DNA of 64,000 nt from Acephala macrosclerotiorum (GCA_014904845.1 MU119203.1:124001-188000), one strand, 5' to 3'; shown: positions 47,582 to 60,600, numbered from the stretch's first letter. Program-made: numbers and translations. Notes: generated by a model from the sequence alone, not told the origin.

Positions 47582-47971
47582 CTACCAGGTCCTAAGCTTC
47601 TGTCTCCAGCCAATGAAGGCAGCATTGTCCTTGCGAGCAACAGGCAGACAGTCCAATATGCCTCTGACATCTAGAGTTCTCTGAATATGCATCTGCATCA
47701 TCTCCGCTGTCAAAACAGCTATACCCGCGCTCAATGTTCCTGTGGTAATTCGTTCGTGTCGATGGTTGTATGCCATAACCTCTTGAAGCCATGATGGGTT
47801 CGTGGTCGAGCGGAGGGAGGCGATAATGTGATTGTGGGACGAGGTATCCACGGAGCTACAGAACGGGTTAGAGAGTGTACACCTATGTAGGGAGGTGGAG
47901 TGAGCATACCTTGACGAGGTGGAGGAGGTTGCAGAGCCATTACGAGGAATTCTGGAAATGATGCTGGACAT
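47582..47971 (-). CDS. small unrecognised protein
   Basis: Exons 47971-47910 and 47855-47582 are joined by a 54-nt intron (GTATGC donor, TGTAG acceptor) and give 111 residues. The start is MSSIISRIPRNGSATSS. Splicing produces a smooth SSSSVDTSSHNHIIASLR, and the second exon reads PSWLQEVMAYNHRHERITTGTLSAGIAVLTAEMMQ, with amphipathic helix character. No family is recognised and no signal peptide or membrane helix is evident. Overlapping frames on the same strand (47731-48366) are alternative readings and are not called. Confidence 0.55.
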   Translation of the reverse strand: MSSIISRIPRNGSATSSTSSRYAHSTSLHRCTLSNPFCSSVDTSSHNHIIASLRSTTNPSWLQEVMAYNHRHERITTGTLSAGIAVLTAEMMQMHIQRTLDVRGILDCLPVARKDNAAFIGWRQKLRTW

Positions 47972-49121
47972 CTTTGCAGCGGTACTGTGAAGAATGTGTC
48001 TGATCTGCGGGTTCTTAAAGCGCTTCGACGAATGCTAGAACTAGGGGGTGGCAGCACAGAGTAAGGTTGAGGACCTGGGAGAGTCTGGAGAGCTGCTGAA
48101 GTGAAAGTGAAGGTTGAGCTGGTTAGTATTTCGAGCGCACCGATGGGTAGCAAGTCGCTCTTATAGCACCTTAAGAGGCAGAAGCAGGTCCTGCCCTTTG
48201 AGACCTTCGATCCATTACCTTTGATGTCGGTGTATCTGACGGTCAATGGAAGAATCACAGTGGAGCAACACTGCCTCACCATGACCCAGATTCGGACCTC
48301 AAGGGCGACATGATGGGACTTGCTTGAGAAGTCGACAAGAATGTGGTTGAGACTCCTACCGTCCATAGAAAATACTATTTCTACCGTATGCGAGACATGG
48401 TGGTTGCATCATTTCGTTCTGGATTGCAAGAGAGTTGTAATGGTGAGTTTGGAGAAGTACATGAGATGCGGGAAGCGGGAGTTTGTTTTGCCAAGAATGG
48501 AGCGGCGGTGCGCTTGTGCCACATCACGACCATTTTTTGACCTCACTTCGACTCCACCTAGCATTGACCAACATTGAGAGTCATCGAAAGAACAGCCATA
48601 TCTCAGGCATTCTCACTGCTCAGAGTCTTTACAGTGCAGGACAATGACATGCCATACACAGCCTTCGGTCGAGGTCTAACGTCTGGACCGTATTGATATC
48701 TTTGTGTTTTTCTGCTTGCATTGTCGTACAAAGTCCCAATGATTAGTTTTAAAGCCAAGTTTACAACGGTACCAAGTGGATCTGGGTCTTTTAAATGCGA
48801 GTTGTTTTAATGGCCCCGAAGTTGAGATCTAACAATTGGCAATGAGGAGAGCACGTTTGATAACCTTAAAGCCCGACTTTTCCCTAAGCATGAATCTCAA
48901 TTTTTTATCTTATAATGTATGAAAAATGCATAGAAAGCCTAAAAGACAATTCGAAGTTAGACTTTTACAAGCTGAAGTGAGAGCTCCCTTATATAAAATA
49001 GCTCATCTTCGTTAAAGGTGCAGGCTATTTGCATGTTCCAAAAGCTACATGTTTCTCTTGTCAGATGTATTCATCTGTCCTAACCACCACAAGCTTTCCT
49101 CGTCAATATACTTCTCAATTT

Positions 49122-49480
49122 ACCACACATGTTGAACTTTTTTACATTGCCTGCGCATGCGCTGTTGTGGCCTGAGATGCCTCTGCAACCAATTTCCACT
49201 CTTGGCAATGGCATCGACAACAACATATTTGACAACGACAACGACAACTCAACAGATTTACTAACGAAAAACAGAAATTATTCACCACACATGTTCAGTT
49301 TTGTCTCATTACTTGCGCAGGCGCTGTGGTAGCTTGACATGCGCTATAAATCTTTTCGGCTTTGCGACCACCTTCAACTTTCTACAAATAAACCCACCGT
49401 CCTTTGGATGACAAAATACAACACCTTATTCACCGCAGAAATTCGGTTTTGTCCCATCGCTTAGCACTAGCGTCCTCAGC
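49122..49480. repeat. degenerate repeat, about 150-160 bp period
   Basis: The words ACCACACATGTT (49122 and 49284) and a related CACCGCAGAAATTCGG (49431) each precede TTTTGTCTCAT/TTTTGTCCCAT-like and GCGC...GCGCTGT-like words. Three diverged copies are spaced about 162 and 148 bp apart. Confidence 0.55.
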
Positions 49481-49627
49481 CTCGTTGTAGCCATCGCACC
49501 TACGAGCATAAAACTTCGTCCTCCGCTCTGGAACCAACCTTCTTTCATCAACGACTCCTCTCCACTTCTGGCCACACACGACTACAGCACCACTTCCTTG
49601 CGGAACTCATCACAAGAGTGCACGCAA

Positions 49628-49900
49628 TCGTTTAGTCTAACCTTTCCACCTTTGAGGAGAACTGTCTTTGATGCGCGTCAACATTTCTCCTAACATTTCC
49701 GCCCTCAAGAGGAATGACCTTTGGTGCACCTCAGCATTTCCTCCAGCCTGTATCTCTTCAATAAGAGCAACCTACGGTGCGCGTCAATATCTCGGTAATC
49801 CTTTCACTGTTAAGGAGACCAAGCCTTTGTGCACGTCAGCATTCTACCTGATCTATCTACTGCTAAGGAGACCAAACTTCGATGCGCGTGAGCATTGGAG
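49628..49900. repeat. degenerate 53-bp tandem repeat, five copies
   Basis: A GATGCGCGTCAGCAT-like core recurs with its CA (or GA) ending at 49680, 49733, 49786, 49838 and 49891, giving periods of 53, 53, 52 and 53. Each core is preceded by an A/G-rich AAGGAGAC-like word. The array ends about 60 bases before the ATG at 49958. Confidence 0.75.
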
Positions 49901-49957
49901 GAGAACAACAAGGTACGACCTATTGACAACAACCAGCACCTTACCTAAGCTCTTATA

Positions 49958-52632
49958 ATGGGAGCTCCATTGTGGACTGCAGATGAGGAAGAGGTCTTTG
50001 AGAAGATTATCATTCCGATGTCTGACTATGCGAGTGGTGATCATATCAAGGGTTCAGGTATGAGCTGGGAGGATCTAGCTCCTATCATGCAAGGCGAGCT
50101 AGAGAAGCGAAATATTAACAAGCGAACCTATACTGGAGAAAATCTCTTTCAACACCACTATCAACGCCACGGCAAGAGAGCAAAGGAGCGAAATCAACTT
50201 GCTGCTCAACAGGTATGTCTATCATCTCTAGGCTTATTGCATAATGCTAATGCAGATGAAAGCCTCTTTCCAAGGCTACGGCTTCCGGTCCTCTCGCTCG
50301 AGTTGATTTTCGAGACACAACCCCTCTTCGACCTTCACGAGCTGGTTCAGCCACGCCCTCCCGTCTTGCTAGTCTCCGACAACTTGATGAACATACAACA
50401 GCTGAGATGTATTACGATCGATCTGCCCAGACCGATGTCAGCATCAACCCGCTTGATGACACTGATGGTAATGCGGAAATTCGAGGCTATGAATCGACCC
50501 TTCCCCTTGCCCATCCTTACACATCCGACAACCATCATACTGTTGCTCACAGCTTTGACTCGATGATTCCTGCCTCAAATAGAGAGGATATGGACTTTGG
50601 CCTTGCTGAATCCCACAACAAGCGCCAATATCAAGCATCTGTCGAGGACGACGTGGATGACTTTGGCGATCTGAACATGTATTCGAAGTCGGGCGAGAAT
50701 CGTACGACACCCTCTTCCGGTGAATATCCATTCAAGAGCCGTTCATCATCCAATGGTCAATATTTGAAAGCACATGCTGCTAAGTCTGGCTCGGTTTCAT
50801 CCCATCGCCAATCCTCAACACCACAGTCTAGTAGAAGGAAGAAAATCATTGCACCAAAGCGCCCATACGGTTCATCACCTGCCAAATCTCAGAAGAGATC
50901 AAGACACACAGGTCCCGCTCCTTCTATATTCAGCAATTCTGCTATGGATCAAGACTACCAATCGAGCTCGGTTACAGCACAACATTTGATGTCTCAGCCG
51001 GACAATAGTAAGCTACCAGCAATGGGTTCCTTTGCCCCACCTAGCCGACAAGAACCAAACAAGGGAGGTTTGTCAAGAGCCGAGGCTATGGCCCAGGTTC
51101 TTCGCAACTTGAAGCGAGAGAAGCAGTCTCGTGCTCATGCCTGCTCACCGGCTTCTGCTCCTGTTCAAGAGAACCTCCAAAATTTCACTCTTAACTCGAC
51201 AGTCGATGATCCTGAACAAGATCCATTTGGCCCTCAAAGCACCTACGGTCGACCAGAAAGTGCTCTCTCCAACTCTCGCACTTCAGTGCAATCGACTACT
51301 GGTGCTTTCTCTGGCCGTCGTGGTAAAAATCGACTAGCACCACTTCGTTCACCGCCCCCTCTTGCTCGATATGAGGATCAAGCTACTGTGGAGGGTGCTC
51401 AGAACATGCATGCCTTGGGAAATCAGTACAGCTTCCAGACTAGTCCTGGTCATTCCTACCGCACTCTCAGCCCTTCACAGCAATCGACTCCTGCCGGTCC
51501 GATGTCGGCATCTCCCTTGAAGTTTGCTACTCCGACAAAGGATCAAGGTGCTTACTCTCAAAAACATGAGCCAAGCCCCTTACATATGATGTCTAACTTT
51601 AGTGATTATGACTCTGCAAAGGATGGTCGCTATGAGTGTGAATTTGCGATTCACAATGCCGATTCTCCTTCAGCTGGTCGGGGTTTTTCTGGTGGTGGTT
51701 CTCGTAATAACCCACCAGTTCCCCCTTTCAATACTGGTTCACCGGCAGTCCAATCGACCCAACACTCTCAACCAGCCGCCGAGAAGTCCTTTATGGGCTA
51801 CGATGGTCCTGCACCTCACACTCTCATTCCGAATGAGTCGATCTTCACCAAGCGACCAGCTACCGAGGCCCCCAATGACGAAGGACGACCAGCTCCAAAG
51901 CGCCAAGCTGTCGCTAAGGTCCAGTTAGCCCATAATACTGGGAGTCCATCTCCACCTCCAGTTCCCGCAATCTTGCCATCGAACAATACCGGGACCTCTT
52001 ATGCCGTACAAGCTCCACCTCCTAAGTCTCACTCCATCCCCTCAGACGATCTGTTCTTCCAGCCTGGTAGCCCATCCCCACCACCCGTTGCCCCTAAGAA
52101 GAGAACCAGTACCGGTAGTGCAGCATCAGATCTACCAAAGCCTCGCAAGATTGTCCCTGAGGTTGCTTTGGAGTATGATATAGGTGCTGAGGAGTCGAAG
52201 CTTCCAGCTCTCCCACCCGACTATATCCTAACCCAAGAGCCCATTGCCCGAACCACAAACCGTAGAGGATCCAGAGGATCCAGAGTTACTTCTTCCGCCA
52301 GATCTTCGGTTTGCTCTCCATCTATCTCCTCACTCCGGGTCCCAACTAAGTCTGCTACTCCTCCAACTGGCACCTTCAAGGCTCCCTCCAAGCGCTCTAG
52401 CTTGGCCAGCAGCATTGGTCAACCCGAAGACATCTCTCGATCCGGTACCTCAACCCCAGATCTCAACCTCTTCGCTACGACTAAGCCAAAGCAAAAGATG
52501 AACTCTGCACCAGCTGCACCAGTTGAGCCAGAGCAAACAATGACCAAGGCCGAGGCTAGACGAGAGGCAGAGAGAAAGGCTTCTATTGCTCATGGCGTCG
52601 CAAAGATCCAGGAGCGTACTGGCATTCCTTGA
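49958..52632 (+). CDS. Myb/SANT-like protein with long disordered tail
   Basis: Exons 49958-50212 and 50263-52632 give about 874 residues. The donor is GTATGT after CAACAG; the acceptor that keeps frame is GATGAAAG at 50262 rather than the nearby TGCAG, which leads to a stop. Residues 1-85 have the tryptophan-spaced helical pattern of a Myb/SANT-type domain (PLWTADEEEVFEKIII ... SWEDLAPIMQGEL ... ENLFQHHYQRHGKRA). The remainder is Ser/Pro/Gln-rich and disordered, with basic patches such as SSRRKKIIAPKRP and a short charged helix near the end (TKAEARREAERKASIAHG). It is probably nuclear and DNA- or chromatin-associated. No specific orthologue is recognised. Confidence 0.72.
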
Positions 52633-53145
52633 AAGACTTTTCACCAAAGCGAAGGATGTGCTGCGATGATAGTAGGGAGATGGGAGGGTACAATTTCTCA
52701 TTGACCCTATCGCGGCGTTACATTCATCCCTAGCGTTGTCGTTGCCCTTTCATCACATCAAACACAAGCGAGCGTTGACCCTTTACTTCACACATTCTCC
52801 CTAAAACTGACACAACCCTCTTGTTTTCTCTTCTCATACCATAGTCGATGCGCTGAGTTTTGCCTTGTTCTTTATTTCAGAACAATGAAAAATTTGCTAT
52901 GAAACCTCTCCATATGCTTAATGTGATTGCAAAGAGATTCTAAGCAGACTTAGCCAATGTCCCAGCGAGCTAATTCTGGTCATTCAAGAGCTTCAAATGC
53001 TGTAATTTCATGCCTCATTCCGAGAGTTCTCTCCCCGTAACCCACATTAACGATACAGGTAGCTGTAAACAATATACAGTTATCAATATTATGTCCCAAC
53101 TCCCCATCTATACCACATTTGCCCCATGTACACCTAAACCCCTCC
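52633..53145. other. intergenic region between convergent genes
   Basis: Spacer of 513 bp holding the 3' regions of the Myb-like gene and phs1. No other feature seen. Confidence 0.5.
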
Positions 53146-53922
53146 CTACTCCACCTTATTCACTTGTTTGCCCTTCATAACCCTGCTCCTCTGCTTCATC
53201 ATATGCGTAAACAGCACATAACTCCCCGGCACATAAATCGCCAACACCGCCTGCAACCCCCACTTCATTCCCAACCAGCCTCTCTCCCCTGCCGGCTCAA
53301 TGGCCTTATAAATTAACCAACACTCACTCGAGATCCCAAGCGGATAAAGGACATAGAAAGTGTTGTATCTCAACCAACTTATGATTTTTGGTTGGAAGCC
53401 GGAAAGCGTGAAGGTGAAGTAGGAGTATCGGATCACTTCGGTGACGGACCAGGCGAGGAGCATGCTGGAATAGCCGGCGGACTTGGCGAGGTGGGGGAAG
53501 GTGTTTACAACGCCCCAGACGAGGAGGAGGCGGGAGGCTACTTGCATTGCTGTTGTGAGGATGGGGGCTCGAACGACGCCTGCGAATTTTGTATCATTAG
53601 CTTCTATTCCCAAATACGCAGACATGATACTTTATGAAGAATGGCAAGAGAAGGGGAGGAAGGTACTAAAAGCAGCATGGACAATCTCAAGACAAGCCAA
53701 CGTCTGCGTCCATTTTGTGAAATTCCCAACACCAGGATACACCCTCGCAAAGCCCACCATAGGCACCAGTAGAACCGTTCTACCCAGAACTACAAGCCAT
53801 AGAATCGAGGAGACGAAGTTGTAGAGGATGAGGTATTGGATTTTGGGATTGCTGGATGTGAGTGGTTTAGGGGCGCGTTTCGAGGTCGCCGAAGGTTCGG
53901 CGGGAACGTTGTTGTCGGCCAT
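53146..53922 (-). CDS. phs1: very-long-chain 3-hydroxyacyl-CoA dehydratase (Phs1/PTPLA)
   Basis: Exons 53922-53667 and 53579-53146 are joined by an 87-nt intron and give 229 residues, close to the family norm. Splicing rebuilds LACLEIVHAAFSVVRAPILTTAMQVASRLLLVWGV, the family's strongest signature, and AWSVTEVIRYSYFTF follows with the conserved catalytic-region Glu and Tyr. About six hydrophobic helices are visible. The C-terminus is basic (MKQRSRVMKGKQVNK), consistent with ER retention. The enzyme catalyses the third step of the ER fatty-acid elongation cycle, removing water from 3-hydroxyacyl-CoA to give the enoyl-CoA used for sphingolipids and long-chain lipids. Confidence 0.93.
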
Positions 53923-55664
53923 GATTGTCGGCAGCGATCAATTGTACCTTTGGGGGGTTGGAGGGTAAAATATGAGGATTTACAGTGACGTTGAGGTGGT
54001 GTTGAGGAAAGTACAATTCACGAGTCTTGGCATTTAGAGCTTACTCGTTAGGGCGTCATTGGCTTCGGTTGCTGCCGAGTCAACTTTTTCCTGCTCCGAA
54101 CATCACATATTTTTTTGTCAATACTACAGTATGAAGAACTTTAACCTTTTCTATATCAAGCGATAAATTATGGTCCTTTTACATTCGAGGATGCATTTAT
54201 TTGGCAAAATTATCTTGACCATGAAGCATGGGTTGTGCGTTTGCAGAAAATGACGTCGATGGAGCAGCATCTTCAAGCTCACTCCTGGCACCTGCTACAG
54301 TGTTCGTGCCTTAGATGGAGATCTGTTTATATTACACTTTAGACTTTGCGTCTGCTACTGTAGCTTCGATTAGTGGCTATATATTGCTTTTGTTATACCT
54401 CTTTACTTTGGGAAAGACTTTGTTGCTATACTGTTGTCTATCAGAAATCAACGGTAGTGTTTGCATACGCCCGATTGACCTTCCCTCGTAAGGATGTCAA
54501 TATCAGATTAGTTCTCGGTCTGTTAGAAGCAATCTTCTCGAAGACGTTAGCTTCCGTATATGGATGGCGTGAATTCAGATGAGTGAGGCTCGTTCAGACA
54601 AGCCGGGCGTGCCTGAACGTGAGCGTGTCGTCCTGAAGCTTGGCCAAGACATACTGCTGCTTTATCAGCAGATCAAATTCGCATCTGGTGTTGATGGATG
54701 TACCCGAGCTCACTCGGTGACTTAGGTCATGAACCCTTCAACAACACCACTTAGATCTGATCCAATCCAGACAAATGAGGCTTTCCTTGATGCACCTCTG
54801 CTACTTGATCGCATGTTTTCTTCTTCTATGTAGCGTTGTACAGCACTTCGATTGCTCCATTTTCGGTCTTCACGGAGCAAACATCTCCAGTTTTTGCTTG
54901 CCGATTACCCAAATCGTCGACATTCCTCCCCAAGGTCATCCCTGCAGAAATATGTATGCTTGCCAGCACATTATTTTCCATGCTTTACCGTCGGTCGCAT
55001 AACTCAGCACTGACGATTCACTTTCTAACCAATTTTTTTTTTAACGTTGATTGACCTAGCATTCGATGTTTCCTTGATGTTCCGACTCCACGCGTCTTTA
55101 GAATTCTTTTAGGTGGCGGTGTAACAGACACAGCCTTACCGCTCCAACATCACAGCTACTGGTAGAGGGAGCAGCCCTCCCTGCAGGGCACATCGCTTGA
55201 ATGCTTATCTCGAGCTGGCTGCTTTCTTAGCGTATGTTCCCGAAAGCTTGCTGCTGTTTCCCGCAAAGAAAGGAAGCTCCCTTGTTTCGTAACTTATTCG
55301 GGAAGAACGAGGCATTTTCATGCCCGAGTGGAGCGGCGCAGTCCTAGCAACGAACGTCAATCCAGTGATAACTAGCCGCTATCTTTTGAGTTATAATAAA
55401 GCAAAGCCCACATTGATTCCAAGTTTTGCCCAGTCTTCTTCTGTCTTGCTTCCATCAGTTCTTGTATCGATTGATCTCGCTCTTCCCTTCCTGCAATCGA
55501 TACAAGGCTGTATTTACCACGCACTGCATCTCTCAGACTCTTCTATGACCCAACGAGAAGCCTCCCATCGGCGATCTAGAGACATCCACACTCCTTCTCA
55601 GAAACCATCGTCCACGCTGAAACGCTCATCCACCCACCAAGACAACGCTCTCAACCTCGACAAA
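53923..55664. other. intergenic region
   Basis: About 1.7 kb with AT-rich stretches and scattered short frames. No gene was recognised. The bases from 55545 to 55664 are open in frame with the next gene and could be N-terminal coding sequence. Confidence 0.45.
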
Positions 55665-55952
55665 ATGGTCGAATCAAAAACCATTATCCACATCATTGAG
55701 ATCCTCGGCGTCTTCGCATGCGCACATCACTTCTGGCCCAAGGGTATCACATACGGTGAACAAGAAGAATGGGAGAAGGCTCACCGCAAGAGGCACGAGC
55801 ATGGATCGAAGTCCAGGTCCAAGGGCGGCCACAGGAATGGAAGTGGAAGTTCGAGTAGTGATGGCCGTCGAAAATCTTCAAGAGAGGAGAAGTACGAGTA
55901 TGATGATGATGAGCGGCCGAGATACTCGAGACATGCTAGCCCGAGGTACTGA
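55665..55952 (+). CDS. small conserved fungal protein with N-terminal hydrophobic helix
   Basis: The gene encodes 95 residues, starting from the ATG in the good context CAAAATGG at 55665. A further in-frame ATG at 55545 would add 40 polar residues. The N-terminus TIIHIIEILGVFACAHHFWPKGITYGEQEEWEKA is strongly protein-like; I believe it recurs in other ascomycete hypothetical proteins. The hydrophobic stretch could be a membrane or signal-anchor helix. The rest is basic, Ser/Gly-rich and ends in an Arg/Tyr/Asp tail (DDDERPRYSRHASPRY). Function unknown. Confidence 0.65.
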   Translation: MVESKTIIHIIEILGVFACAHHFWPKGITYGEQEEWEKAHRKRHEHGSKSRSKGGHRNGSGSSSSDGRRKSSREEKYEYDDDERPRYSRHASPRY

Positions 55953-56390
55953 GGGATGGGACGGATGGATGATACGATATGATTGATGATGATGATGATT
56001 GAATGAGTACTTGAGATTGATGATGGCGTTCAGGTGGAGATAGAATCTTTTCATTGGAACGAAAGTGTTTCGTCCATTTGGATATAGGTGGCGTTTTACT
56101 TATTCGGTGTCCATTGAGTGCCAACCTCGGATTAGACCAAGATGCTGGTAGATAGCGTATGTACTTATTTAAAAAGTTCCATGTTTTCATTTGGCATTGT
56201 TCCCTTGATGGCTTTACCGAGAAAACATGGCAGCATCATCAATATCAGGTTTAACAGCGAACAAATAAATCTCCAAGCCTTCATTCGCAACTTCCGACCA
56301 AGAATTCTAGGCGGAATACTCTTTCCTTAGCAACAACATCAGCCTCAACCACAATACTAAGGTGTCATGCGCGCTACCATAACGGCCCCG
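55953..56390. other. intergenic region
   Basis: Spacer of about 440 bp. A GATGAT repeat lies near 55980. Further exons of the next, partly resolved gene may lie here. Confidence 0.4.
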
Positions 56391-56846
56391 GGGGCAAGAG
56401 ACAGAGCGGCGAGAATGGGGGCATCGAGATGGAGATGGAGAAGCCGGTAAGTGACCTGCGCGTGCTCCTTTCATTTCTTTGTCCTTGGCAATGGAGTTTT
56501 CCGAGGAGTAGCGACAGTTGTTGACAGCATTAGGTTAATTTTCCCAGCACAATAATGGATGCTAACGTAACGACTAGAATGACAACCCTGCAAAGGACTC
56601 TGTTTATGTGCCAGGTGAAGAGGGAGAGAATGCGAAGGTATGTTGACATCCTTGTGAGCTTGGGAATCAAGATCAATTCTGACCACGAACTTGCAGCAGC
56701 AGCAGAACAAGCTAAGGAAGGTCAAGATGATATTAAAGAGAGGGAGAGGGCGAGCAAGAGTGCCGCACATACATAAGAAAAAAGGGGGGAGAAGGAGAAT
56801 AAGGAGTAGTGTTAGGTGTTCAAGATCTTTCGAACCAAGGTTATGA
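56391..56846 (+). CDS. small spliced gene, 5' end unresolved
   Basis: Three exons join in frame. The first ends at 56446 (reading GGIEMEMEKP before a GTAAGT donor). The second is 56578-56637 (NDNPAKDSVYVPGEEGENAK, flanked by GACTAG and a GTATGT donor). The third is 56697-56846 (QQQNKLRKVK ..., entered by a GCAG within a CAG repeat). The canonical donors and the acidic-then-basic protein text support a real transcript, but I found no in-frame ATG for the first exon; its start, set here at 56391, is arbitrary. A shifted acceptor would give a different third exon (AAAEQAKEGQDDIKERERA). No family is recognised. Confidence 0.4.
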
Positions 56847-57678
56847 GCTTTTGACAATCGAACCCCGCCTTCTTCTGCATTGTTGCCTCCTTGGACCTTG
56901 AACTATATATATTGTGGTTGAAGCATTTCTCACTTGTTTGAAGCGAAGCATCGCAACGAGCCCTAAAAGTGTTCCAAAAAGAATAGCAAAAAGTTAGAAG
57001 ATTCATAATAAAAAAAATGGCAAAACAATCCTGCCTTCGCAGACTTCCGTTGTACAGGCACAAGGCATTGTTTATGGTAAATAAGTAAATAGCAAACAGT
57101 GATTATATTTTTGTATATTTTTTAGGGTTTACCTATCCCATCAACTCCATACCTTTTCACGCTTACCACTTTTTATGTGGGCGCTACTTCGCTACTTGGA
57201 TCTTTTCAAGCTTTTCACTGTTAGGTGTGCTTTACTTCGATTACGTTGATGATTAGAAGAATCTGTGCTTATTTAAATCTATGGGAATCGTTGTGTGGTG
57301 GGGTCCGGAATCGAGCTTCGGGAAAAGTTGAGCTGGAAACCGAACTTGAGGTTATTCTTTCGTCACATATTGACTACCCGCCAATGATGCCCAACGAAGG
57401 TAGGAGAGCCTCTTGAACTCATATTGTATTGCTCATATTTGCATATTATACTAGGAATACCACTCCAACCTATTCGCAATGCAACCCCCAAACGCCGAAT
57501 TCGTATGCAAGCGGTGATCCACCCATCTCTCTACCATATCGTATCCTATCCCGTACAGAGAGCTTCGAATCTAGGGTAAATAAATTTCATACAGTCATAT
57601 AGTCATCCGTCCCAACCATCCAATCATAGATCTGCCTACCGGATTACCGCACGTTCTTGGGTTTCAAATCATCTTATC
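56847..57678. other. intergenic region
   Basis: About 830 bp, AT-rich near 57080-57130, holding the 3' region of the P4-ATPase. No gene seen. Confidence 0.5.
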
Positions 57679-60600
57679 TCATCTCCTGCCTAACACCTCC
57701 GCAATATCAACCGAATGTCTCGTCTTCGTCGCCCCGGTGGGAGTCATCCTACTCCCCATCTCAAACTCTTCAGCATCACTCCCACCAAGCCCACTCGTCC
57801 TCATCTCAACCGAGAACTTTCTTCTCGTCAAATTACCTCCACTCGGACTTCTCATCACACCTCCGAAAGCCGCATCCGTAGAGCCCTCAATGTCGACTGG
57901 AGACCTGACAACTTCCGCATCGGGCATCATTCTTCTGCGTTCCAACAATTCTTGGATTTCGCCTTCGCGAACCCGTTGGGCATCATCATCATCAATACTC
58001 GTCTTGGCGTGCTCCTTTCCCATGATAACCTCGTCTCCATCCCTGCCCTCAGCTTCGGCTTTCAGCCTCTCTTCGAATCTATTTCTGATCAAGGGATCTT
58101 TCTGTAGCTCTTGGAATAGGTCCGTCTCAGTTGGCCAGAAGGCCTTCCGGATGCTGCTTACTCCCAGTTCGAGAAGGATCAGGGAAGCGAGAGTGAGGAA
58201 GAGGACGAGCCACCAGAGGAGATTGGAGCCGAAGTAGCGGATGAAGCCGTCCTTGATGGGGTACAGGAGGTAGGTCTTTCCTGGCTTGTAGAGAGCGGAG
58301 AGGACGATGGTCCAGAGGAACCAACCTCCGACTGAGAGGAGCCAGCCCAGGGCGGACATTAGGGTTTTGTTGTGCATTTCGAGGATGCTTGGGGAGGGTT
58401 AGCTTTCCATCCAATTGATGTGAGAAGGAGAATTACTTACAGAAGCTTCGTATTAATGAACACTACGGCAGCAGTGAAGGCCAATGTGCCCATAGAGAGG
58501 AGATTGTCGTCTCGAGTGAAAAGTGCTTCGCCGAAAAGACCGAACATCGTGAAGTAGATGACCATTGACTCCGAAACTGCCAGGAACATCCACGCGACGT
58601 ATTTTTTGACATTAAAACCTTGATTGCGTTGTCCCATTGTGTACAATTCCGGGATAGCGAGGAGTGTAGAGGCATTGAGGTCTTGCTCGAAGACGCCTAG
58701 GAAGATAACAGGTAGCGAAGTGAACAGCGTGTTGAAGACCGTGAGGGAGGTCGATTCGAAGAGCGAAGTTCCGGTATAGCCGTTCCATTCTTGATAGAGC
58801 GCTTGGATCAAGTAGAACATGAGCTCTTTCCAGAAGGTAGCGAGAATATACTTTCCGGTTCTGACATAGTTCCATCGTCCATGGACGAGCAACAATCTCT
58901 GCAAGAACCTGAACTGCGCGATTGAGTAGTCAGAAATTCTTGCCGCCTGGAGCCCTTCCTTGCCAGAGATACCAATTCCGACATGAGCCTCCTGGATCAT
59001 GGCAATATCGTTGGCTCCATCGCCGATAGCTAGAGTTAAGGACTTGTTGACCTTGGTCCTGATCTTCTTGACAAGCGAGGCTTTCTGGCTCGGAGAGGCT
59101 CGACAGCAGATGACGGAGTCAGCGAGGACTACAAGATCGAAGAACAGCCGTGACAGAGTCTCGTTTGCGTCAATCTCGCTCAATGTCTGCCCATCTACTA
59201 CTATTACGGAATGTGCTATAGCGCCTTTGGTAATGTCGAGCATGGTGGTAGCCATGCGTTGCTCGACTTCTCCGGTAGTATGATCTAGGACAACGACTTC
59301 AGAATAGTTTTTGCAGATCCTGGCACTGTGAGCGATATTAATAGCCGTCTCGCGCTTGTCGCCAGTGAGCATCCAGATCTTAATATTGGCTCTACGGAGC
59401 TTGTCGATCGTTTCAGGGACGCCTTTTTGGAGTTTATCCTCGATGGCAGTGGCGCCTACCAAATCAAAATTCTGCTCGATCATCTCTCCCGCGTTCTCAA
59501 TCAACTTCTGACGGTCGACCAAGCTCGTAGTGGCATCAAGATAAATCTTCTTCCAGCCATCGTATTCCTGTTCGTCCAGAAATCTGTAGCCAAACAGCAG
59601 AGTTCGAAGTCCTTCTGAAGCAAAGTCATCGACATGCTGAAAACACCTTTCGAAGACAGCCGCATCATCAAGCACAAGGGCCTCATCCACCATGTCACCA
59701 AAGCCATCGTCATAATATGCCGATGATCGTCGTTCACTGGAAGCGAATGACATCCTGTTCATCGACACTCTTGGTGTATGATACGCACTGGTATCATCAT
59801 CCGGTGCTTTCACATCGGACTCGCGTTCTCGCAACCAGGTGTCGAGATCATCGCGGATAGGCTGCAATCGTGTGCTTGCCATACTCGGTCTTCCATGGCC
59901 AATGCTCTTTCGAGAGAGACTTAAGCTACCCCGAGTTATGCTGAAGCTTGTCCTTGGGCTGTGCTCGCTCATCCTGCGAAGGGCTTGTTCTGCCTCTATA
60001 CTCTTTCGTTTGCTTGACCGTCTAGTGACCTCTGACTTCTTCTGGATAGCTAAAGAAGCTAGTTTTAATCTTGGCATGATTGCAGAATCAGCGCCTTTGC
60101 AGAACAAGCAAATCCTGCCGTTCGGAAATCTGACAATGATGCTCATTCTCTTTCTTTTGCTGCTGAACTCAATGACATCGAGAACGTCGTAGGTTTCGGT
60201 GATATTCTCAGAATAGTCAGGTCCGCTAGGGTAAGATAAAGTGATAGACCTCGCCGGTCTGTCAATCACAAGAAATCCTAGCTCCTGGGCGGCTTTGACG
60301 AGAGCAAGTTCATCTGGTGACGCTGCTTGGAACTCAATGTCCCCATTCTCCTGGACTTCTGGCAAGCACGTATGGCAGAGCGCCAGTGAAAGCAAGAAGA
60401 ATTTAGCCTTTTTGGTGAAAATACTGTGTGGCTTTTGCTGCATGTATTTGAGCAACTCTTCTGTGCGAAGTTCTGGTTGAACCTTATTTGGTCGAGCCGT
60501 AGATCTCCAAATAGACCCAGACCTTCTAGGCAGAGACGCTGGAGCGGCATTGCTTGAAGCCTCAGAAGACTGATTGGGAGTCTCGCTGGCTGTTTTGTGC

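Larger units (their letters stand above)
47972..49957. other. long intergenic region with two tandem-repeat blocks
   Basis: About 2 kb. AT-rich DNA at 48700-49050 is followed by two repeat arrays (from 49122 and from 49628) that run almost to the ATG of the next gene. No coding sequence is supported. Confidence 0.5.
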
